From Humulus lupulus (lineage: Eukaryota; Streptophyta; Magnoliopsida; Rosales; Cannabaceae): a DNA stretch of 64,000 nucleotides. The position numbers were made by a program, and so were the translations under genes. Below, in pieces: positions 56,175 through 64,000 of this stretch (position 1 is its first letter; each line of letters begins with the position of its first letter). Below the pieces are notes generated by a model that was not told where the DNA came from, searched no databases, and was given only the letters and a program-made list of their open reading frames with translations. Location: assembly GCF_963169125.1 (NCBI RefSeq), contig NC_084796.1:217644448-217708447 (forward strand). Reading direction: 5' to 3'.

Positions 56175-58103
56175 ATAAAAAATGACATATATTAAGAAAC
56201 GCTATTGATTGGCAAATAAAAAAATACGGAACAATTACTTTTTTTTAACAAGGCAAGACACGGATACATGAGGCGCCAAGTGAAATAAAAAGAAGGCGCC
56301 AAAATGATTTTTTTTGTGGAATTCCAAAAGGAAAAAATGCAAACAAACACAAAAGAATTTATAATTTCTCATAGCTTTCCTCTCTCTGAATCCCTAAACC
56401 CTAAGCTAGCTACCCAAATTAGCTGCCTAAACCAGTGCTGCCTCCTCTGCCTCTCTCTCTCGTACTTAGTCTCTCCCTCAAACATTCTCTCACTCTCTCT
56501 CACACTTGGTCTCTCGTATCTCTCTCCCTGACCCAAGTCTCAGTGGTACTCTTTACTTCATCCCATTGAGCTGCTGAAGCACAACACGACCATGCCACCT
56601 TCCTCGTCCTTCTCCTTCTCTATGTCTTTCTCTGATTTGAAGCAACTACCCCGGCAAGAAAACTCAGACCTTCGTGTCTCTGTGAAGTATTTTTATTTTT
56701 TCTATTTTATTCAGATTTCAATTTTATATCATATAATCAATGTATATATATTTATAATTTTGTATATTGTGTGGTAGTTATTCTACTGCCTAACTATATA
56801 TAATATATGGTCTCATTCATTTAGATGCAACACGTTTTCAGTCGAGGGATATTTTGAGAAAAATATTTAAGGTACTGAGAAAGAGGAAAGGAGTTTTGTT
56901 TTGAGTAAACACAATTGTTTGGAGAAAATGTTTCGCTGGGGTGCGAGATTTACAACAAAATCACTCTCCAATTTCACAACAAAATCAAATGATAAATATT
57001 ATCCAATCCAATCCCACCAAAAGAAAATAAAAAAAATTCAAGCCCACTTTCTACTTTGACCTTATTATCTTTTGACAGAAGCGCTTTATTCCCCGTTCAT
57101 TTAATAGATATATCCCTTTGTAGTAATAGCTGCAATTACCTTTGGAATGTTTTGTTGAATGTATGTTCTGCGTGTTTACTTAGGTGCTTCTTTATATCTA
57201 ATGTTTCATGCAAGAATGTTTTACTTTTATTACTTTGTAGAAAATAATAATTTTTACTTCAGCTAATAATTTACCAATTTAAAAAAGAAATTGTAGGATC
57301 AGTTTAGTGATTGGAATATAGGGAAAAGATAAAAGGAGTGAAGGAAGGACAATGAAGAATGCGTTAGAAATAGAAATAGAAAAGTAAGAAGATAAGAGAG
57401 TGATGTATTCTTATCACTAATTCCAATAGCCTGTCCATATAATTAGGCCTGGTCAAATATGCAGTTCTTACTGAATGAAATCAAAATTAAACAAAATTTG
57501 AATTTTATAAATCAAACTTAAAGTGAATTGAAATAGCAAATAAATCCATATCCACATAGTAATCTAGAAGATCATAAGCATCTAGTATTTAGACATCATC
57601 AACCCATTTATGAATTCATAAGTTTTGAATTGTGACAATAATTGGTACATACATTTGGCTTGACGACTCTTTTCAAACTCAAGGTCCAAAAAGTGAGTTG
57701 TGAAATTTAGGAATTCATGAGTTTTGTATTTCAAGACATGAAAATGTCACAGAATTACTATAGGTTTCTGGATATTATTTAATATAAAGTTTAGACTCCA
57801 CTAACATCATTTACAGACAGAGTGGGTCAACAAAATACAACACTTGGTAATGGTATATATATTGTGGCTATTTCCTTTTTTAGTATTTTATACGAGCCGT
57901 TTCTTATAACAAGTCAATTAATTCCTATCAGCTAGTTGGACTTTGATTCGTCTTTGTAGTGAGGTTTTAACAAATAGAATGTGATGTTTGATATTATTTG
58001 TTGTTTTGACCCTTACTAGATTGTCAAGGAACTGTGGATTCTTGCTCTTTTATTATATACGTAATGGTGGAGTCTGATTTCTTATTTTTCATTCTAATTG
58101 CAG
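56175..58103. other. AT-rich stretch with a leader-like CT-rich block
   Basis: 56370-56570 is CT-rich like a plant 5' leader. A short frame from 56592 (MPPSSSFSFSMSFSDLKQLP, to about 56690) may be a captured first exon but is not recognised. The rest to 58103 is AT-rich and without signal. Confidence 0.5.
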
Positions 58104-59428
58104 TCTAGGCAAAAAGCACTTGCAGACTTACAGCAAATGCAGAGCGTGCATGTAAGCATTATTATTACCTTTTTTTTTTCTCTTTTCTGAACCAATTATT
58201 AGTTTAGTGATGATCTAGTGTGATATGTGCTATCAAATTGTAGATTTCTTCATGTGATATATATACATATTTATGATGTAAGTGATATATTGTTAGTTTC
58301 ATGATCAAATTGTAGAGTACTTAAATTAATAGGTGGATATTATTATTATTGGTTTTTTTAACCCCCTCTCTCTCATGCTTATTGTATATTTTTGAGAGGC
58401 TGATAGTTTTGACCATGCACGACTTTCTTTTAGGATTCATGGAGTTTTAACTCAATCAATTGCTAATTAGCAAAGGCACATGTTCTTATTAATGTATAAA
58501 AATGTGGGACATGCCCCTCAAGTGGTTGTTCTTTTGGTTCATCAATCTTGAATTAGATCTTTAGTTCTTTTTTTCGAATAGAAAAGGAAATAGCACTGCA
58601 GAAGTATGCCTTATTATTTTTTGAGCAAAGTATATCCCAAGATAACAGTATTTCGACTCTTTCCTATTTTTTTTATAACATTAGCTTTTTGTATGTTAAC
58701 TGTTCATGCCTACTTGTCACTTAAAAAAAAAAATACTTTGCTGCCAACAAATAAGTTCTCTTTAGTTGTAACTATCCTAGTTTATAAGATATTTCTGCTT
58801 TTGTTTTGCTCAAGCAATATTTATCTTCAATATATAAACCGTGTGTTATTCCTATGATTGGAGGGAGGCAGATTTTTTTGTTTGTTTTCCTGTTCTACAT
58901 TTACTTGGCTGAGACTGTTCCTATTGTTACTTATCTAAGTTTTACAATTTATTCAATTTTTAGCTTGAGAAGCTGAGTGACATACAGTGCCAACCTGAGT
59001 CACAGCTAAAGTTCATAACAGAGGCCTGGCTTCAGGTAAGATAATTTAACTTTTATTTCAAGGTACAGTTTCTTCACTCGAAGAAATGAAATAATGTTTT
59101 CCTTACTATTTTTTTTTTCAGCTCGTTGAGTGCAGGCGTATTTTGAAATGGACATATGCTTATGGATATTATTTACCAGAGCATGAACATGCCAAGAGAC
59201 AGTTCTTTGAGTACTTGCAAGGTTAGTAGTATTATTGAGCTTGATTCTAAACTTATCTTTGTTATGCCCTCTTTTAAGTTTTAACTTTGGATTTTTTGCA
59301 GGTGAGGCAGAGTTTGGGTTGGAAAGACTTCATCAATGTGCAGAAAAGGAGCTACATGTTTACCTTAATGCAGAGGGCCAATCAAAAGAATTCAATGAGT
59401 TTCGCACAAAACTTGCTGGACTGACCAG
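58104..59428 (+). pseudogene. ARIADNE-type RBR E3 ubiquitin ligase, C-terminal fragment of four exons
   Basis: Exons 58104-58151, 58964-59035, 59122-59221 and 59302-59428, each with AG before and GT after. They read [60 protein letters not shown] plus [13 protein letters not shown], and [20 protein letters not shown] with [12 protein letters not shown]. This is the Ariadne domain that follows RING-IBR-RING in plant ARI5/7/8-like ligases. All exons are in phase with no stop. The catalytic RING1-IBR-RING2 part, N-terminus and extreme C-terminus are absent: upstream to 56146 and downstream to 60000 give no further exons. So it is a fragment that cannot act as a ligase, captured as genomic DNA. 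Confidence 0.9.
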
Positions 59429-60010
59429 GTAGTTGCCAAACCAAAAATTTACTTGGCTTTTTTCTTTGAATCAGAAGGTCCTGTGCAACATGCATATTAA
59501 TATTAATTTGTCTATGTGTGTGAATAAATATCTATCTAAATATATGGGGAGCTAGTTCGGTAGGGGTGTTTTCCCTATTGGCAGGGGTCAATTTTTTGTA
59601 TGAAAAATGGTATTTGTTATTTATTTGACATTGATGCTTTATTGATAAAGTGATTTATTATGACTGTTAGATTTAAATAAAATGGTCAAAATTGGTTTTC
59701 CTATTAATAGTGATAAAATAAAATTTCAATATGTAATGATTCCATATGTTTGTCTTTATTCATTGAAGAAGGCTTCTTTTGAGAAACTTGGTTGGAAGTG
59801 AATAATTACTGTACATTTTATTTGCAGCAGTTTGCAAGAGGTATGTTATCTTTTATTTTTGTTAAAATACTTTGCAGGCCCTTCCAATCCAGTATTCACA
59901 ATCCAGATTGATGTTTTGGAATTTGATGTGATTTTATGCATAGATTATATATTTATCGAGTATTCACAATCCAGATTGATGTTTTGATATGGTGATTCAC
60001 AAATTTGCAG

Positions 60011-62575
60011 GCCCTTCCAATTTACTTGGATAAAATGTTCAATCAGTATGTGGCTATAATTCTCTCTGTGACTTTTGTTCTATTTTTTGGAGAGGTATTT
60101 TATTTTTGTTCCATTAACTTTCATGCTTGGTTTAACAGTAAAGTGTCAATATTTTTGTTGGCTTATTATGATGGAAACTTGATATTCATTTTTCTAAATC
60201 AGGTTATCCCACAAGCTATATGCACTAGATATGGACTTGCAGTAGGTTCCAACTTTGTTTGGCTTGTTCGGATTTTGATGATAATTTGCTACCCAATTTC
60301 ATACCCAATTGGAAAGGTACAATATCCAATGGAAAGTTGATGTTTAAACATTTAAATGTGAACTTGGAATTTGCATTTATCAACCCTCTAATCTATACTA
60401 TTTTAAACTAGTGTTTTAGTCATTGAATTTAAGTATTTTTTCAGTGGTTAAAAATAAATCATAAATGTAAAGCAAAACTGTGGAATCTGGTTGCAAAACG
60501 ATGGATTCTTAATGATATCAGATTATAAGGGATTTATATCTTTTTTTTGACTTGAGATATACACAATGCAGATTTTGGATTGGGTATTAGGACATAATGA
60601 AGCTTTATTTAGGCAAGCTCAGTTAAAAGTCCTTGTCTCCATCCACAGCCAAGAGGTAAAGTAAAGCTGTTGAGGATAATTAATATGCTCTTTAACTTAA
60701 GGAATAGCTTTACAAGTTGAAAGTACGAATTATTGCTATCATCTACCACAGATATATCTTGACATTAGTTCTGATTTCCTTATCTTGTCATAATAGGCCG
60801 GCAAGGGTGGTGAGCTTACACATGACGAGACAAAAATTATAAGTGGGGCACTAGATTTAACTGAGAAGGTAAGGTCTTAACAGAAATATCATTATTCCTT
60901 ACATTCATTTCCTTCTAATTTGCATGTATGCTAGTGATAGTATTATATCCAACTATTATATGAGGTGGACGTAAATCCTGGTGAATATGAAAGTTTATTT
61001 TACTTCTTCTACTTCTCTCTCTCTCTGAGTCTTTAGAACTATACCAAAGAGGCTAAAACTTATTTTTTTTAATTGTAATTTCATTTTGAAGTATAGCTAT
61101 TTGAAACTCTGTGCTCATGCTAAATCTTTCTCTCTCTCGAGCTCGCTTATTCAATATTCTGTTTTAAAGTTGTTTGGATTTTTTTACTTTACTCCCCAGT
61201 CATCTTATCTTTTGGTTTAAAGAGCATTCTGAAACTTTTCTTGTCATTATAGTTTCATTTTGATGTATAATGATATCACTCTTTATGCTCATACTAAAAT
61301 TGTAACTTGAATATGATAGTAAGCTTGCAATAATGTATCATGATTAGAAAATAAGCATCTTACTTTCTTTCTATTATTAATTTTTTTTAAACCTTAAAAA
61401 ACAGACAGCTGAGGAGGCTATGACACCCATTGAATCAACGTTTTCTTTAGATGTCAATTCAAAGTTGGACTGGTGAGTTTTGGTCATGAATTCATTGTTC
61501 TTTCTTTCTGTCAATTGGATTTTACTGGTTTTCACAATTTTTGTTTACATGCTGGTTTTAGCTGATTTTCAAAGATTCAGTCACTCGACCTTAGAAACTA
61601 TTTTTTTATAAAAGAAGAAAATATAGAAAGTTTTGTTGTTGTTGTAGTGATAGACTGTGTTAAAAGAAGGATATTTTAGCTGTGATATTAGTCCTAGGCT
61701 CCTAGCCTATCATCTTAGGAACACTATCCCAATTAGTTGCTGGCTTGTCAATAGTTCTGTCACCTTTTTACACAAAGTTTCACTGAGGATAGTTTGTACA
61801 TTTTATTTTTATTTTTTCATACAGTGCTCTGGCATATCATAATGGTGTGACCCATGTTTTACTGAAACATGTCTTATGCTGCAATTGAAATGTTAGGAAT
61901 GTTTGAATCACATGACAGCTCAATGTGTTTTCTCGTCGTATAGTTATTTTATGTTTTCTTAGTAGAAGTTTGTTGCAGAAAAAAATTATTTTTTTTTACT
62001 GTATTTCTCATTTTTCTCCTCCTTTTATTCAATAACACAGGGAGGCTATGGGAAAAGTTCTTGCTCGGGGGCATAGTCGAGTTCCTGTCTATTCTGGGAA
62101 TCCGAAGAACGTTATTGGACTGCTTCTGGTGGGTGCTAGAATAGTAGAATGTGAATGTTTAGAAGATGTTTGTATACTAGATGCATTTTAAATTTGACTT
62201 ATCAAAGGAACTAACAGCGGGCAACATACTTTGTACTCTGCTCTTTAACTTGTTCAATTCTGCTTATTGTTAGGTGAAAAGTCTTCTTACTGTACGACCT
62301 GAAACAGAGACTCCAGTCAGTGTCGTTTCCATCCAGAGAATACCACGGTTTGCTTAACTCTTCAATTACTAATTTTTTATTTTTCAGAAAATACATTCAG
62401 TCAGAGTATCCAGTGTTGATTTGTATGTTGTATACTCAGAGTTCCTGCCGATATGCCACTGTACGATATATTAAATGAGTTTCAGAAGGGCAGCAGTCAT
62501 ATGGCAGCTGTGGTGAAGACTAAAGGGAAAAGCAAGCTTCCTACAATTGATGGGGATAAGACTTTTCTGTGGCTG
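60011..62575 (+). pseudogene. DUF21/CBS (CNNM-like) membrane protein, internal fragment of eight exons
   Basis: Exons 60011-60094, 60203-60316, 60572-60655, 60797-60868, 61405-61472, 62041-62128, 62274-62347 and 62440 to about 62575, all with GT-AG borders and compatible phases. Key wording: ALPIYLDKMFNQYVAIILSV, VIPQAICTRYGLAVGSNFVW, ILDWVLGHNEALFRQAQLK, GELTHDETKIISGALDLTEK, TAEEAMTPIESTFSLDVNSK, ARGHSRVPVYSGNPKNVIGL, PADMPLYDILNEFQKGSSHM. This is the second half of the DUF21 transmembrane domain and the CBS pair of plant CBSDUF proteins, relatives of CNNM/CorC transporters. The first DUF21 helices are missing. After GKSKLPTIDGDK the expected second CBS end (G-x-I-T-L-E-D-V-x-E-E-L) is not found. 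The exons contain no stops. Confidence 0.92.
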
Positions 62576-64000
62576 CCTAGTAATAATTTTACAGAACATG
62601 TCTATTTCTATATGCATATTTATATTATTTAGGCTTCTTTGTTTGATGCTTTTGATAATTAATATGGTTTTTTAAGAGTTACTATAAGCACTTATCAATG
62701 TTTTGGTAAAAGATGAAAGTATCTTTAGAATGGGTCCATTATTAAGAGTTGATCATTTATGCGCTAATTTCATCTAATATAAATATTCAACTGATTGCTT
62801 TTTGACACAGTGGTAATATAATATTTTGTATTGATTGCTTCAATGCTTTTAGCCAGGTCTTAATGAGAAATTAAAATGCATAAAGCAACATTCAATGTTG
62901 GAAGTTTCTTTGATTAATATTCAGGTTCAAGGTATTTGAGCTTTCTTACATGGGTTTCTTTATTTATGTATATATTAATCAACTAATGCCTTAAGGTCTT
63001 TCTAAGCAGATGGAAAGAGCAACAATAGAAATATAAAACTAATTCAGAATACAGAGCATAAAAAACAACCAGATGCACATAAAAAAGAAAGGAAAAAATG
63101 GCAACAGGTCTTCACACGTGATTATATTTTATCTAATTTACTTTGGAGTTTTATCTTCATATATAGCTATTTGATGATTTGTTTATTAATTCTTCTATTA
63201 ACTTTCATTCAATTTTTGGTCTCTTATTTATAGGTTAGGAAATCAATCAAAGAGACTGCCTTAATTCTCTCTAATGATGATGTTGATGGTGGTAGGGCTT
63301 GGCAAGGCGAGGTGTAGGCTCGATGGTATGTATCTCTTCTAACCAGTGATCAAGCTTGGCATTTTTTTAAGGTGCAACCTATTGGCATAATCCTTTTTGT
63401 TGCCATCATGACTACACAAGGCATGATTCTATAGCTTGATTTCTTATAAGTTTTCACCATGTCATTTATCTTGTGATGAGTATTTCCATCTGTTATGGTG
63501 TATTCAATATTTTCATCTGTTTTATGTTAATTTTGTTTGTTTGTAGGGTCTACTTTTGTTTACAAAAAGTAACTTTTTTTCTTTGGTTGTCTTTCCAAAT
63601 ATAAATTCCCATTAGGACATTGCATATTATATAAAGGCAGATGCATAGAACTTTTAAAGAGCAGTTACTATGAATTAAGTGTGGTGCGATTATTATTTGG
63701 TTGTTATGCTAGTCACTTGTCCCTCCTTAGTGACTCTCATTGTCTATTTTGCCATTTCTGTCCTATTTTTTCTTAAGTTTTCTTAGTTCTTTCTGCTCTG
63801 ATGTTATTCTATTTTGATGTATTTATTTCATGTATAGGTATTATATATATACAAGGATATATGTACATTTGTTTGTGTCTCCAGATTTAGTTCTTTCCCT
63901 CTCACCCACGATCTCATTCTCTCTCTTTCTTTCTCTATTGTTGCAGATGTTAGCATGGAGGTGGGACTGTGGGGATGGTGTTGTAACAGCGGGGACTTCA
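62576..64000. other. AT-rich stretch to the window end
   Basis: No recognised gene. Two short coding-like pieces without known relatives: a Lys-rich frame near 63007-63110 (NRNIKLIQNTEHKKQPDAHK) and one near 63238-63317 (KSIKETALILSNDDVDGGRA). They could be distorted remains of the CBS protein tail or of a third captured gene. Confidence 0.5.

Larger units (their letters stand above)
56146..64000 (+). mobile_element. putative gene-capturing CACTA (Pack-CACTA-like) element, right end outside window
   Basis: Begins CACTACAACAAGTTTGACTA at the exact break of the copia C RT; CACTACAACAA also matches one terminus of the 465 bp CACTA element at 41679. The three bases before it (CAT, 56143-56145) would be the target duplication. 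Beyond it lie leader-like CT-rich DNA and two unrelated gene fragments on the same strand, both with introns. The other terminus is not seen by 64000, so the boundary and the class are inferred. Confidence 0.45.

Noticed and set aside
58104..62575. Two functional neighbouring host genes (ARI and CBSDUF)
   Set aside because: Both lack essential parts: no RING-IBR-RING for ARI, no first DUF21 helices and no second CBS end for the other, while flanking DNA to 56146 gives no further exons.
56146..64000. Helitron as the carrier of the gene fragments
   Set aside because: The left border is CACTACAACAAG, not a 5'-TC start after A. No hairpin plus CTRR end is seen inside the window, though the right border is not available.
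1..64000. tRNA, rRNA, CRISPR or organelle-derived DNA
   Set aside because: No cloverleaf, rRNA core or regular spacer array was noticed; the tRNA-like TGGTATCAGAGC segments are retroelement primer sites.

Overview
This is a plant nuclear repeat landscape. No complete single-copy host gene is visible. The evidence for a plant, probably a dicot, is: Ty1/copia and Ty3/gypsy elements primed from initiator-methionine tRNA, a Tat-lineage gypsy with an antisense accessory gene, CACTA and Mutator-type elements with correct 3 bp and 9 bp target duplications, AT-rich intergenic DNA, and intron-containing fragments of plant gene families (ARIADNE E3 ligase, DUF21/CBS protein, UDP-glycosyltransferase). 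I cannot name the species.

Layout. 1-2009 is the 3' part of a long gypsy-type LTR. 2010-4460 is AT-rich DNA with a 44 bp perfect palindrome and a possible decayed LTR. 4460-11760 is a decayed minus-strand copia ('copia B') whose gag is split by a young, nearly intact minus-strand copia ('copia A', 6098-11059) with non-canonical TA...TA LTR ends. 11905-25569 is a three-level nest: a solo LTR (target duplication GAAGA) is split by a degenerate gypsy element (13680-25015), which is itself split by another solo LTR (16700-18684, target duplication CAACC). 25570-27170 is non-coding with one foldback MITE.

27171-45572 is one minus-strand Tat-type gypsy (target duplication AAATC) broken by three unrelated solo LTRs. 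One of these carries a 465 bp non-autonomous CACTA element built from palindromic units. Between its polypurine tract and pol this gypsy carries a plus-strand accessory gene with its own TATA box, four GT-AG introns and a coiled-coil C-terminus, now decayed. 46413-49041 is a Mutator-like element with about 200 bp terminal inverted repeats. Two compact foldback MITEs follow at 49758-50296 and 50384-50804.

50955 to the end is a second nest. A UDP-glycosyltransferase fragment (start codon ATG changed to ACG) is cut by a plus-strand copia ('copia C'). That copia is interrupted by a solo LTR exactly in its gag zinc knuckle. In the reverse transcriptase it is cut off by a CACTA-type terminus at 56146. 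Beyond that terminus come two same-strand gene fragments with introns retained: the C-terminal part of an ARIADNE-type E3 ligase (58104-59428) and the DUF21-CBS part of a CNNM-like membrane protein (60011 to about 62575). The best reading is a Pack-CACTA-like, gene-capturing element running past the window end, but its far terminus is not visible.

Almost all coding sequence is selfish-element pol/gag at different stages of decay. Only the 711-codon RT-RNase H frame of copia A looks intact. The target-site duplications recovered by eye give a relative chronology of the insertions, set out in the findings.
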